Shown piece after piece: positions 38,833 to 48,237 of a stretch of 64,000 nt of DNA (position 1 is its first letter; every line of letters begins with the position of its first letter). Location: assembly GCF_019801465.1 (NCBI RefSeq), contig NZ_JAHVJA010000005.1:124001-188000 (forward strand), written 5' to 3'. Origin of the DNA: Leisingera daeponensis (GTDB taxonomy: Bacteria; Pseudomonadota; Alphaproteobacteria; Rhodobacterales; Rhodobacteraceae). The notes beneath the pieces were generated by a model. It worked only from the letters and a program-made list of their open reading frames with translations, had not been told where the DNA came from and ran no database searches. Made by a program: the position numbers and the translations under genes.

Positions 38833-40260
38833 ATGGCTGATTATGACGATCCCTTTGCCGAACCGGGGGATACTGACAAGACGGTGATCAAGCCGAACCC
38901 GGGCGGGCGGCGCACCGCCACGCCGATGCAGCAGCCGGACGTGCCGCAGCAGACCCAGCCTGTGCCGGAACAGCCGGCGGAGCCTGACCTGGATGCCTAT
39001 GGCGTGCCGCAGGCGGCAGCGCCGAAGCCGCAGGCCGCGGCGGGCGGCGCCAAGGCGCCGAAGATGGCGCTGACGGGGATGAACCAGCTGACCGCTTGCG
39101 CCTCGAACCTGTTTGCGCTCATCTCACGGATCCGCAACCGGGCTCAGCACATGGATCCGGACGGGCTGCGCAAGAACGTGGTGGCCGAGGTGCGCGCGTT
39201 TGAAAACCGCGCCCTGCAGGCGGGCATTCCGGCGCAGACTGTGAAAATTGCCCGCTATGCGCTGTGCGCGACGCTGGATGACGTGGTGCTGAACACGCCC
39301 TGGGGCGGCCAGTCCGCCTGGGGCTTGCAGTCGATGGTGGCGACCTTCCACCGCGAGGTTGTCGGGGGCGACCGTTTCTATGACTTGCTGGCGCGGCTGG
39401 AGAAGGAGCCGGGCAATAACATTGACATGCTCGAGTTCCTCTACATGTGTCTGTCGCTGGGATTCGAGGGCCGCCTGCGGGTGGAGCAGGGCGGTTCCGA
39501 GAAGCATTTGCAGATCCGCGGCGCGCTGGCCCGGATCATCCGCAACCAGCGCGGCCCCGTTGAGCGCGATCTGTCGCCGCATTGGGAAGGCATCAATAAA
39601 CCCTTCAAGGCGCTGTCGGTCTGGCGGCTGGTGTGGATCACCATGGCGGCAACCTGTGCCATCCTGGCGCTGCAGTTCCTGGGCCTCAGCTGGATGCTGT
39701 CGAACCAGACCGAAAATGTCGTGGGGCAGCTGACAATTGTGGACTTCGGCCCCAAGGCTGAGCTGGAACGGCGCGCGCCGCCGCCGCCGCCGGCGCCGCT
39801 GGCACCGACCACAGAGGAGCAGGTCGCCAAGGTCGCGGGCTTCCTGGAGCCTGAGATCAAGGAAGGCATCGTGCAGGTCTTCCAGAAGGGCAACACGCTG
39901 ATTATCCGGCTGACCGGCTCGGGCATGTTCGGCTCCGGTTCCGACCAGCTCAGCAGCGCGTTCCGGTCGCCCGTCAACCGGGTGGCGGAGTCGCTGAATG
40001 ATGAAAAGGGCAGGATCATCGTGGCCGGGCATTCCGACAACGTGCCGATCCGCTCCTCGCGCTTCCCGTCCAACATGGCGCTGTCGCTGGCGCGGGCGAA
40101 ATCGGTGATGGCAGGCATGGCAAAAGTGATGACCGATCCGGACCGGCTGTCGGCCGAGGGCCGCGCCGACAAGGAACCGATTGCAGACAATAGCACCCGC
40201 GCAGGGCGGGCCAAGAACCGCCGGATTGAAATCCTGCTGGTTCAGGAGGTTGAAGGATGA
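38833..40260 (+). CDS. tssL: T6SS membrane protein TssL with peptidoglycan-binding domain
   Basis: A protein of 475 residues. A Pro/Gln-rich N-terminal tail of about 70 residues precedes the DotU-type cytoplasmic domain (MNQLTACASNLFALISRIRN, then FYDLLARLEKEPGNNIDMLEFLYMCLSLGFEGR). One membrane helix (VWITMAATCAILALQFLGLSWML) leads to a C-terminal OmpA-like domain (IIVAGHSDNVPI, then NRRIEILLV). The wall-binding domain makes this the extended TssL form. It anchors the membrane complex to peptidoglycan. It overlaps tssM by four bases. Confidence 0.94.
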   Translation: MADYDDPFAEPGDTDKTVIKPNPGGRRTATPMQQPDVPQQTQPVPEQPAEPDLDAYGVPQAAAPKPQAAAGGAKAPKMALTGMNQLTACASNLFALISRIRNRAQHMDPDGLRKNVVAEVRAFENRALQAGIPAQTVKIARYALCATLDDVVLNTPWGGQSAWGLQSMVATFHREVVGGDRFYDLLARLEKEPGNNIDMLEFLYMCLSLGFEGRLRVEQGGSEKHLQIRGALARIIRNQRGPVERDLSPHWEGINKPFKALSVWRLVWITMAATCAILALQFLGLSWMLSNQTENVVGQLTIVDFGPKAELERRAPPPPPAPLAPTTEEQVAKVAGFLEPEIKEGIVQVFQKGNTLIIRLTGSGMFGSGSDQLSSAFRSPVNRVAESLNDEKGRIIVAGHSDNVPIRSSRFPSNMALSLARAKSVMAGMAKVMTDPDRLSAEGRADKEPIADNSTRAGRAKNRRIEILLVQEVEG

Positions 40261-43200
40261 TCCGCCGTTATATCTTTCCCTTGTTCCGGTCGATCTACAC
40301 CATCCTGCTGATCCTGGCAGCGGTGCTGTCGGTCTGCGTGTGGTACTTCGCGCCTTTCATCGGCGGCGCGGAGTGGCGCCCGTTTGACGGGGTGATGTCG
40401 CGGCTGATCGCCATCGGGGTGATCTTCCTGCTGTATTTCATCACCATCGGCATCATCTTCTGGCGCCGCCGCCGCAAGGACAAGGAGATGACCGAGGAGA
40501 TCGCGGAGACCGTCGATACCTCGGAAGACGATGTGCTGTCGGAGGAAATCGGCGAGCTGCGCGGCAAGTTCAAGGATGCGATGAAGGAGCTGCGCAAGTC
40601 CAAGGGCGGGCGGCGGCACCTGAATGACCTGCCGTGGTATATCATGATCGGCCCCCCGGGCGCCGGGAAAACCACTGCGATTGTGAATTCCGGCCTCCAG
40701 TTTCCGCTGGCGGAGAAACTGGGCAAGGCAGCGATCGGCGGCGTCGGCGGCACCCGCAACTGCGACTGGTGGTTCACCAATGAGGCGGTGCTGATCGACA
40801 CTGCCGGGCGCTATACCACACAGGAAAGCGATGCCGAGGCCGACAATGCCGCCTGGCTGGGCTTCCTGGGACTCTTGAAGAAGTACCGCAAGCGGCAGCC
40901 GATAAACGGCGCGATCATTGCGATTTCGCTGTCTGATCTGTCCTTGCAGGATGAGATCACCCAGAAAAGCCACGCCGCCGCGGTGCGCCGCCGCCTGGCG
41001 GAGCTGCGCGAGAAGCTGGGCGTGCGTTTCCCGGTCTATGTGCTGTTTACCAAGGCGGATCTGATTGCCGGTTTCCAGGAGTTCCATGACGCACTGGGCA
41101 AGGAGGACCGCGAGCAGGTCTGGGGTTTCACCCTGCCGCTGCCCAAGGGAAAGAAGGAGAAGCCGCCGATTGCCGGTTTCGACGAGGAGTTCGGCCTGCT
41201 GCTGGGGCAGCTGAATGCGCAGCTTCTGGAGAAGATGCAGACCGAGACCGATCATCAGCGCCGGGCGCTGATCGCCGGTTTTCCGGCGCAGGTTGCCTCG
41301 ATGCGCGGGGTGGCGCGTGAGTTCCTGATGGAAGTGTTCCAGGACAACCGCTATGAGCAGCGCCAGATGCTGCGCGGGGTTTATTTCACCTCCGGCACCC
41401 AGGAAGGCACGCCGATCGACCGGCTGATGCTGGGCATGGCGCAGACCTTTGGCATCGGCCGGCAGGCGATCGGTTCAGGGCGGGGCACCGGGCGCAGCTT
41501 CTTCCTGACGCGTCTGTTCGAAAGCGTGATGTTCCCCGAGGCGGGGCTGGTCTCGGCCGATGACAAAGTCGAGCGCCGCTACCGCTGGACGCGGCGGATT
41601 GCGATTGCCGCGACGGTGCTGGTGGCCATTGCGATGGGTGCGCTCTGGGTGCGCTCCTACCTCAAGAACACCGACCTGATCGCCCAGGCAGAGGGGCAGG
41701 TGGCAGCCTATCAGGCAGCGGCGGCACAGCTGCCGCCCAGCCCGGTGGGCGACACCGATCTGGTGCCGGTGGCCGCGGCGCTGAACAACCTGCGTGACAT
41801 GCCGGGCAATCCGGTGCTGTCCGATCCGGAGCCTGAAGGCGCCATGACATACGGTCTCTATCAGGGCGAGGTGATCGGCACCCAGGCGGCGCAGACCTAC
41901 CGCGGGGCGCTGAACCGGCGGCTGCTGCCGCGGCTGCTGGTGCGGCTGGAGCAGCAGATCGAGGGGAACATGAACAACCCCGACACGCTGTATGAGGCGC
42001 TGAAGATTTACCTGATGCTGGGATTGCAGGGGCCGATGAACCCGGATCTGGTCAAGGAATGGATGCGGCTGGACTGGGAAAACATTGCCTATCCCGGCAT
42101 CGCCCGCAACCAGCTGCGCGGGGACCTGATGGACCACCTCACCGCGCTGCTGTCGCAGCCGATGGAGGAGATCGCTCTCAACGGGCCGCTGATCGAGCAG
42201 GCACAGAGAATCCTGTCCGAGATGCCGCTGGCGCAGCGGGTCTATAACGGCATCCTGAATTCGCAGCAGGCAACAGCGCTGCCGAAATGGCGGATCACCG
42301 ATGTCGGCGGGCCTTCGGTCAAGCGGGTGCTGGTGCGCAGTTCGGGCAAGCCGCTGAACGACGGGATCGAGGGCATTTTCACCTATGACGGCTTTCACAA
42401 CGTGTTCCTGCCGGAAGCGGTCAGCGTTGCCGAGCGGGTCCACCGCGAGGCCTGGGTGCTGGGTAAGAATAACGAAGCCGCGCAGAGTGAGGCCGTGCTT
42501 CTGAAGCTCAGCCGTGACGTGCTGGACCTCTATTACAACGACTATATCAGCCGCTATGACCAGATCCTTGGGGACATCGACATCATCCCGCTGGAATCGC
42601 TGTCCCATGCGGTGGAAGTCACCAACGTGCTGTCGGGGCCGACATCGCCGATCGTCAACATCCTGACGGACGTCAGCAACGAAACCCGGCTGAATGAGGA
42701 CAAATCGCTTCTGGATGCGGGCACGCTTGCCGCGGGCGCCCAGAACGTGGCCGCGATTGAGGCGCGCTCCAACCTGTCGATCCAGGGGCAGATCCTGCTG
42801 GAGGCGCTGGTCGGCTCTGCCGAAAACGCGCCCGGCCAAGCGGCCAAGCCGCCGGGGGCCTATGTGCAGGAGCGGTTTCAGTGGCTGTACGATCTGGTCA
42901 ACCGGCCCGAAGGACAGCCCTCGCAGCTGGATGATCTGATGGGGCAGCTCCAGCTGGTCTATCAGGAGCTGAACAAGATGTCCTTCTCGGGCGTCGCTAC
43001 CGGCGGCCAAAGCGGCCAGGCGCTGCTGCAGTTCCAGCAGAGCGCCAGCCGAATGGGCGGGCCTCTGCCGCGTTGGGCAACCCAGATATCGGCGGGGTCT
43101 TCGGGGATCACCTCCGAGGGAACCCGGGCCTCGATCAACGCGCGCTGGCAATCTGCAGTGCTGCCCTTCTGCGAGAAGGCGCTGGCGAACCGCTACCCGT

Positions 43201-43829
43201 TCAACAGATCGGCGCGCGCCGATGTGGCGATGGCGGATTTTGCCAAGTTGTTCGCCCCGGACGGGCTGATCGATGGCTTCTTCAATGAGCACTTGCTGAA
43301 GTATGTCGACACCCGAAGCCGCCCCTGGACCTGGAAGCGGGTCAATGACGTGGATCTGGGCATCAGCCCTGCTGTGCTGCAGCAGATGCAATATGCGGCG
43401 GAAATCAAGGAGGCGTTCTTTGCGGGCGGGCCGCAGCCTGCGGTGCAGTTCCAGATCACCGTCAACGCGCTGGACCCGAAGGCCAAGGAAGTGCTGCTGG
43501 AGATCGACGGAACGAAGGTGGCCTATAACCACCGGTCCGGAGCGCCGACGCCGGTTGCGGTGACCTGGCCGGGCTCGGTCGGGCTGGCGCGGCTGACCCT
43601 GCTGCCGCAAAAGCGTGACAGCGAGAACGTGCTGTCGCGGGACGGGCCCTGGGCCTGGTTCCGGCTGCTGGATGCGGCAGAGGTGCGGCGCACCAATGTT
43701 TCCGACCGGCGGCGGGTGAATTTCCGCGTTGGCGGCCGGCTGGCGCTGTTCGAGCTGCAGTCCGGGTCGGTCATCAACCCCTTCGCCCTGCCGGCCATGG
43801 CGAAGTTCAGCTGCCCGAAGTCGATGTGA
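40257..43829 (+). CDS. tssM: T6SS membrane protein TssM (IcmF)
   Basis: A protein of 1190 residues. Two N-terminal membrane helices (TILLILAAVLSVCVWYF and LIAIGVIFLLYFITIGIIF) surround a short loop; a cytoplasmic NTPase-like domain with Walker A GPPGAGKTTAI (near residue 133) and GGTRNCDWWFTNEAVLIDTAGRY follows. A third helix lies near residue 450 and a large periplasmic part with the IcmF C-terminal domain ends the protein. It forms the trans-envelope complex with TssL; the outer-membrane partner TssJ was not found in the window. The stop is shared with the tagF start. Confidence 0.95.
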   Translation: MIRRYIFPLFRSIYTILLILAAVLSVCVWYFAPFIGGAEWRPFDGVMSRLIAIGVIFLLYFITIGIIFWRRRRKDKEMTEEIAETVDTSEDDVLSEEIGELRGKFKDAMKELRKSKGGRRHLNDLPWYIMIGPPGAGKTTAIVNSGLQFPLAEKLGKAAIGGVGGTRNCDWWFTNEAVLIDTAGRYTTQESDAEADNAAWLGFLGLLKKYRKRQPINGAIIAISLSDLSLQDEITQKSHAAAVRRRLAELREKLGVRFPVYVLFTKADLIAGFQEFHDALGKEDREQVWGFTLPLPKGKKEKPPIAGFDEEFGLLLGQLNAQLLEKMQTETDHQRRALIAGFPAQVASMRGVAREFLMEVFQDNRYEQRQMLRGVYFTSGTQEGTPIDRLMLGMAQTFGIGRQAIGSGRGTGRSFFLTRLFESVMFPEAGLVSADDKVERRYRWTRRIAIAATVLVAIAMGALWVRSYLKNTDLIAQAEGQVAAYQAAAAQLPPSPVGDTDLVPVAAALNNLRDMPGNPVLSDPEPEGAMTYGLYQGEVIGTQAAQTYRGALNRRLLPRLLVRLEQQIEGNMNNPDTLYEALKIYLMLGLQGPMNPDLVKEWMRLDWENIAYPGIARNQLRGDLMDHLTALLSQPMEEIALNGPLIEQAQRILSEMPLAQRVYNGILNSQQATALPKWRITDVGGPSVKRVLVRSSGKPLNDGIEGIFTYDGFHNVFLPEAVSVAERVHREAWVLGKNNEAAQSEAVLLKLSRDVLDLYYNDYISRYDQILGDIDIIPLESLSHAVEVTNVLSGPTSPIVNILTDVSNETRLNEDKSLLDAGTLAAGAQNVAAIEARSNLSIQGQILLEALVGSAENAPGQAAKPPGAYVQERFQWLYDLVNRPEGQPSQLDDLMGQLQLVYQELNKMSFSGVATGGQSGQALLQFQQSASRMGGPLPRWATQISAGSSGITSEGTRASINARWQSAVLPFCEKALANRYPFNRSARADVAMADFAKLFAPDGLIDGFFNEHLLKYVDTRSRPWTWKRVNDVDLGISPAVLQQMQYAAEIKEAFFAGGPQPAVQFQITVNALDPKAKEVLLEIDGTKVAYNHRSGAPTPVAVTWPGSVGLARLTLLPQKRDSENVLSRDGPWAWFRLLDAAEVRRTNVSDRRRVNFRVGGRLALFELQSGSVINPFALPAMAKFSCPKSM

Positions 43830-44509
43830 TGGCGGGGTTCGGCGCCTTTGGAAAGATGCCGTCAGCCGGGGATTTTTTCCGGCTGAACACCCCGGGCGGG
43901 TTCGTGCGGGTCTGGGATGCCTGGCTTCAGCAGGTTATGCTGGACGGCAAGGCGGCTTATGGCTCCGGATTTGACGGGCATTACATGACGGCGCCGATCT
44001 GGCGGTTCACCTTGCCTGCCGGTCTGGCCGGCAAGGCGGCGGTCTGGGGCGTGATGATGCCGTCGGTCGACCGGGTCGGGCGCCGGTTTCCGCTGACGCT
44101 GATGGCTTCGCTGCCCGGAGCCGGTCCCGGGGGGCTGGGCCATCTGGGGGCATCGGCGCTGTTCGGGCAGCTGGAGGAGCTGGCACTGGATGCATTGGAG
44201 GACACGATGACCAAGGACAGCCTTGTTGAGCGGCTTGCAGCCTTGCCGCTGCCCGGCAATCTTCAGGCAGAGGCTTCCGATGCCGACGGTCTGAACGTGG
44301 TTGTGACTGGGCAGCAAGGCCTGCAGCGGCTGTCTGTGAACGGTTCCGATGGAAGGCTGAATCCGCAGCTCTCCGGCTGCAGCCTGTGGACGGCGGTCTT
44401 GGAGGAGGGGGCGCGGACGCTGGCCTGCCCGGGGCTGCCGGCGGGCACCGCCGCATTCGGGCTGTTCGATCTGGGCGCGCCGGTCTGGGCCGGGGTTGAG
44501 GCCGCATAA
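43829..44509 (+). CDS. tagF: T6SS regulator TagF
   Basis: A protein of 226 residues from the ATG at 43829 (GTG at 43826 is an alternative). The TagF/DUF2094 pattern is clear: GFGAFGKMPSAGDFFRLNTP near the start and AAYGSGFDGHYMTAPIWRF. TagF is known to restrain T6SS firing, in some species by binding Fha. Its start overlaps the tssM stop and its stop overlaps the pppA start, so the three are coupled. Confidence 0.9.
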   Translation: MAGFGAFGKMPSAGDFFRLNTPGGFVRVWDAWLQQVMLDGKAAYGSGFDGHYMTAPIWRFTLPAGLAGKAAVWGVMMPSVDRVGRRFPLTLMASLPGAGPGGLGHLGASALFGQLEELALDALEDTMTKDSLVERLAALPLPGNLQAEASDADGLNVVVTGQQGLQRLSVNGSDGRLNPQLSGCSLWTAVLEEGARTLACPGLPAGTAAFGLFDLGAPVWAGVEAA

Positions 44510-45231
44510 TGAACCAGCTGCGCCAATACCGCTATACCGCGCAAACCCATGTGGGGCTGAAGCGCAAGGTCAATGAGGACTCCGTGCTGGCCTTGCCGGA
44601 GCATGACATCTGGCTGGTTGCCGATGGCATGGGCGGCCATGATGCAGGTGATTTCGCCAGCAGGCTTATAGCCGATGCGGTCGCGATGATCCCGCTGGGC
44701 CTGGACCCGGCGGCGCGAATGCATGCGCTGCGCGACGCGATCCAGAACGCGCATAAGGCGATCCGGGCCGAAGCGGAGGCCCGCGGCGGCGGCACCATCG
44801 GCTCGACCGTTGCAGCGCTGATCATGGCGAACCAGCATTTCGTCGGCCTGTGGGCCGGGGACAGCCGGATCTACCGGCTGCGCGACGGTCACATCGAGAT
44901 GCTGACAGAGGACCATTCCGCGGTGGCGGAATATGTTCTGGCCGGCAAGATGACCTGGGACGAGGCAGAGCAGCACCCGCATTCCAATGCCATCACCCGT
45001 GCGGTAGGGGTCGGGGAAAAACTGGAGATCGATAAGATCCGCGGTGACACCGAACCCGGCGACCGCTTCCTGATCTGCTCCGACGGGCTGACCAAATACG
45101 CCACATTCCAGATCCTGGAGGATTTGCTGGGAAACACACCTCTGGAAACCGTCGGTGATCAGCTGATCCAGACCGCGCTGACGGGCGGCGGCGCCGATAA
45201 TATCACTGCGATCGTTATCGACGTTCTGTAA
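44509..45231 (+). CDS. pppA: T6SS PP2C-type phosphatase PppA
   Basis: A protein of 240 residues with the PP2C metal-binding motifs: NEDSVLALPEHDIWLVADGMGGHDAGD near the start, GSTVAALIM, LWAGDSRIYRLRDG, DRFLICSDGLTKY and the terminal DNITAIVIDVL. It should dephosphorylate Fha and switch the secretion system off. It is the last plus-strand gene of the T6SS run and converges on ppkA with 47 bases between the stops. Confidence 0.93.
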   Translation: MNQLRQYRYTAQTHVGLKRKVNEDSVLALPEHDIWLVADGMGGHDAGDFASRLIADAVAMIPLGLDPAARMHALRDAIQNAHKAIRAEAEARGGGTIGSTVAALIMANQHFVGLWAGDSRIYRLRDGHIEMLTEDHSAVAEYVLAGKMTWDEAEQHPHSNAITRAVGVGEKLEIDKIRGDTEPGDRFLICSDGLTKYATFQILEDLLGNTPLETVGDQLIQTALTGGGADNITAIVIDVL

Positions 45232-45278
45232 GCCAGCCTTTCCGCAGACCCAAGTTGCTTCAGGATTTCTGTGCGCCG

Positions 45279-47435
45279 TCAGGGTTTGGCGGTGACCAGG
45301 ATGCGGCTGTCCAGCGAGCGGATGCGGCTGGAGTCCGCCTCATAGCTCGCCTTCAGCGCCTCGGCAAAACCCACGGCGCTTTCCGATGTCGGCCGCATGC
45401 CGTCGAACAGGGGTTCGGCGGAATGCAGCACTAGCACTTTGCTTTTGCCCAATGTGCTGTCATCGACCTTGAAAGCGATGCCGCCGTTCTCCGCCGATTC
45501 CTCCAGGCTGTAGGCGACCCGCACCGGAACCTCGCCGGGGGCACCGCCCCGCAGGCTGGACACGGCGTTGTCCTCGCGCGAGATATTGGGCAGCAGGTGG
45601 AACACATTGCCCGATACGTCCAGGATCGAGACGGTCAAGTATCCATCGGTCAGATGATTGGGCAGCACGACGTCGATCACCGGGTTTTCGCCGACGAAGA
45701 ATCGGCCTGACGGGTTCGGCTCAACCGTGGTTCCACCCACTGCGAATTCCACCTCGGTGCCGCCCGGGGGGGCCTTGGGCAGATGCTGCTCGACCACGCA
45801 GAGCGAGTCATTCAGCACCTCGACATCCAGTACAACCTGCCGTTCGTGGGCCAATGCGCGCAGGGCGTCGAACAGCTCCAGCCGGGTGGCGGTGCTGGCG
45901 ACGCGGCCGCTGATCAGGATCGGGTCGGTGGGGCCATAGCCTTCGAGATGGCCATTGCCGTCGCGGACCAGCGGGCCGCAGTCGGCAAAGGTGTCCATGA
46001 TTGATTTGACCTCGGCCACCGGCAGAACTGGAAGCTCGAACCGGATTTCCGCCTTGCCCTCCAGCGCGCCGGGGAGGCCGTTGCGGAACATCTCGTTCAG
46101 CATTTCCGCGACATTGGGATCGTCTGTTGTGCCGCTGAGCCGGGCCTTGTTGTTGCTGATGACCAGACGCCATTCGCGCAAGCCGTCGAGCGGCTTCACC
46201 GTGTCCAGCACATCCGTGCCCCAGGTCTCTGCAATGGCGCCGGAAGCCAGGGTGAGGTCGGCGTCCTGCGACAGCGCCATCAGCCCGTCCCGCACCGTCT
46301 CGGAAGGCACATTGCCGACGATCTGAACCGGACCACCGGGCTGTTTTTCCGCAATCAGCGAATAGGGTCGGGCTTCCGGGTAGCTGGGGCCGAGAACTCC
46401 GTCGAGGAAACCGCCGAAGTAGGCGCCGGCCCCGCCGCCGCCAAGCAGCAGCAGCACCGCCAGGGCCGCCCAGAGCCCGCCGCCGCTTTTCTTCGGCTTT
46501 GCCGGCGCCGCCTTGGAAGCCGGCGGAGACGGCGGCGGCTGGCTGGACTGCGGCACGATGATGGTGGCGTCCTCATTCGGGGCGTCCAGAACATCCCCCA
46601 GGCTGCCGCCATCGGGATTGTCCAGGAATTCCAGCACCTCGCCTGCGCTCTGGAAGCGGTCATCCGGGTCGGGGGCGCACATCCGGTCAATCAGGGATTT
46701 CAGCGGCTCGGGCAGACCGTCGGTGTCCAGTGGCTTCTGCTTGTTTTCAACCACTTCCATGGGGTTGGCGCCGAGCTTGGGCGCGGCACCGCGGAAGTTG
46801 GCCAGAAGAAGAGCCCCTAGCGAATAAATGTCCGATCTGGCATCGGTATTTCCGCTCATCTGTTCCGGAGCGGCATAGGAATACTTGCCGGCGAATTCAT
46901 TGCCGACGATGGTCTGGGCGCCGGGGTTGGTGTCCTTGGCGATTCCGAAGTCTATGATCACCGCCTCGGCCGGGTCGCCGCCGCGCAGGATGATGTTGTC
47001 GGGGCTGAGATCGCGGTGGACGATATTGCGCGCATGCGCCGCCTGCAGGCCCTGGGCGACCCGGCGGCAGATCACCAGCAGGTCCTCGGCCGGCATCGGG
47101 CCCTGTTTCAGACGCTTGTCAAGGCCGGGGCCGTCGACATAATCCATCAGCAGATAGATATGGCCGTCCGGCGTGCGGTGGTTCTCCGAATACCGCACGA
47201 CGGCGGCGTGGCGGATTTCGCGGATGTTTTCTTCGCGCGCCATCAGGACGGTAAAGTCCTCATTGGCAGCGAGTTCCTGTTTCAGCACCTTCAGGGCGAC
47301 CAGGTTGCCGGAGATCTCCGACCGGGCCTTGTATACGTCAGACGTGCCGCCGCGCCCCAGCAGGCATTCGATCCTGTAGGTATTGTTGAGCAGATCACCC
47401 GGCTGGAACAGGTCGCCAGGGCGCGATTCAAGCAT
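45279..47435 (-). CDS. ppkA: T6SS Ser/Thr kinase PpkA with BON-like/DUF4384-like periplasmic tail
   Basis: A protein of 718 residues. The kinase domain (about 20-270) has GRGGTSDVY, the Lys of ALKVLK (residue 49), HRDLSPDN (140-147) and DFG (162-164), so it should be active. A Pro-rich linker leads to one membrane helix near residue 330 (LWAALAVLLLLGGGGAGAYFGG). The periplasmic part has two BON-like segments and a DUF4384-like domain with FHLLPNISRED and AEPLFDGMRPTSE. Ligand sensing outside the membrane probably controls phosphorylation of Fha. The same kind of tail is found on the TonB-like protein of the ExbBD operon. The start is preceded by AGGGAGA. Confidence 0.9.
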   Translation of the reverse strand: MLESRPGDLFQPGDLLNNTYRIECLLGRGGTSDVYKARSEISGNLVALKVLKQELAANEDFTVLMAREENIREIRHAAVVRYSENHRTPDGHIYLLMDYVDGPGLDKRLKQGPMPAEDLLVICRRVAQGLQAAHARNIVHRDLSPDNIILRGGDPAEAVIIDFGIAKDTNPGAQTIVGNEFAGKYSYAAPEQMSGNTDARSDIYSLGALLLANFRGAAPKLGANPMEVVENKQKPLDTDGLPEPLKSLIDRMCAPDPDDRFQSAGEVLEFLDNPDGGSLGDVLDAPNEDATIIVPQSSQPPPSPPASKAAPAKPKKSGGGLWAALAVLLLLGGGGAGAYFGGFLDGVLGPSYPEARPYSLIAEKQPGGPVQIVGNVPSETVRDGLMALSQDADLTLASGAIAETWGTDVLDTVKPLDGLREWRLVISNNKARLSGTTDDPNVAEMLNEMFRNGLPGALEGKAEIRFELPVLPVAEVKSIMDTFADCGPLVRDGNGHLEGYGPTDPILISGRVASTATRLELFDALRALAHERQVVLDVEVLNDSLCVVEQHLPKAPPGGTEVEFAVGGTTVEPNPSGRFFVGENPVIDVVLPNHLTDGYLTVSILDVSGNVFHLLPNISREDNAVSSLRGGAPGEVPVRVAYSLEESAENGGIAFKVDDSTLGKSKVLVLHSAEPLFDGMRPTSESAVGFAEALKASYEADSSRIRSLDSRILVTAKP

Positions 47436-47479
47436 GGAAGTCTCCCTGGCCTTTTGTCCGGCGCGGGTCCGGGCTGTTC

Positions 47480-48055
47480 TCAGCCCAGAGCCTGGAATTC
47501 GACGCGGCGGTTTTCATCGGCGCGCGTGTTTTCCTGATTGAAGGGCGCGGTTTCACCCATCCCGATCGCCTTCAGCATGTCTTCCGGCACGCCGCAGGAA
47601 CTGATCAGGTGGCGGCGCACTTCCTGTGCCCGCAGCAGCGACAGCCGTTCGTTGTAAGCAGCCGAACCGGAGCTGTCTGTATGGCCGATGATCTGGAACA
47701 CGGTGCCGTCCAGCGCTTTCATCGAAGCGCACATATTGGCCAGCTTCGGCTCCTGATCCGGGCGCAGGGCTGCGCTGTCGAAATCGAAGGTGATCTGGAC
47801 GTTGATCTGGGTCTGGCGGTCTACGGGATTGTATTCCTCCGCCGCCGCGGCGACGGTTGTGGCCTCTTCGGAGGCAGCCTGGCCTGCATCCGCACTGCTT
47901 GGCACGATTACCAGACCGCGGGTTTTCTGTTTCTTGAAGGCTTCGGTGATTTCCTCCACCGACAGTCCGCTGTCATTTGATTGTGCCTGCGCCATTGGCG
48001 CGAAAATCAGGCCGGCCCCCAGAACACTTGTAAAAATACCTTTCAGGCGGATCAT
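47480..48055 (-). CDS. OmpA-family peptidoglycan-binding protein
   Basis: A protein of 191 residues with an N-terminal signal peptide (SVLGAGLIFAPMAQAQS) and a C-terminal OmpA domain (ITFDFDSAALRPDQEPKL, FQIIGHTDSSGSAAYNERLSLLRAQEVRRHL, DENRRVEFQALG). It should sit in the periplasm bound to peptidoglycan. It precedes ppkA in the same direction with 44 bases between, so the two may be co-transcribed and it could help anchor the T6SS membrane complex. Confidence 0.85.
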   Translation of the reverse strand: MIRLKGIFTSVLGAGLIFAPMAQAQSNDSGLSVEEITEAFKKQKTRGLVIVPSSADAGQAASEEATTVAAAAEEYNPVDRQTQINVQITFDFDSAALRPDQEPKLANMCASMKALDGTVFQIIGHTDSSGSAAYNERLSLLRAQEVRRHLISSCGVPEDMLKAIGMGETAPFNQENTRADENRRVEFQALG

Positions 48056-48237
48056 GCTCTGCGCCCTCCCCTACCGTTTCAACATTGCTGGCAGTCTATA
48101 CCAGCGCTATCAGCCTGCCAATGCCGGGCAGCGGGGAGCGCGGGAAAAAAGCGCGGTGTTTCCGGCAAGTTGTAAACAGGGGGTTTACTGCCGCGCGGCT
48201 AAAGATTGAAATGGGTGAAACCGGACCGGGAGGGGAA

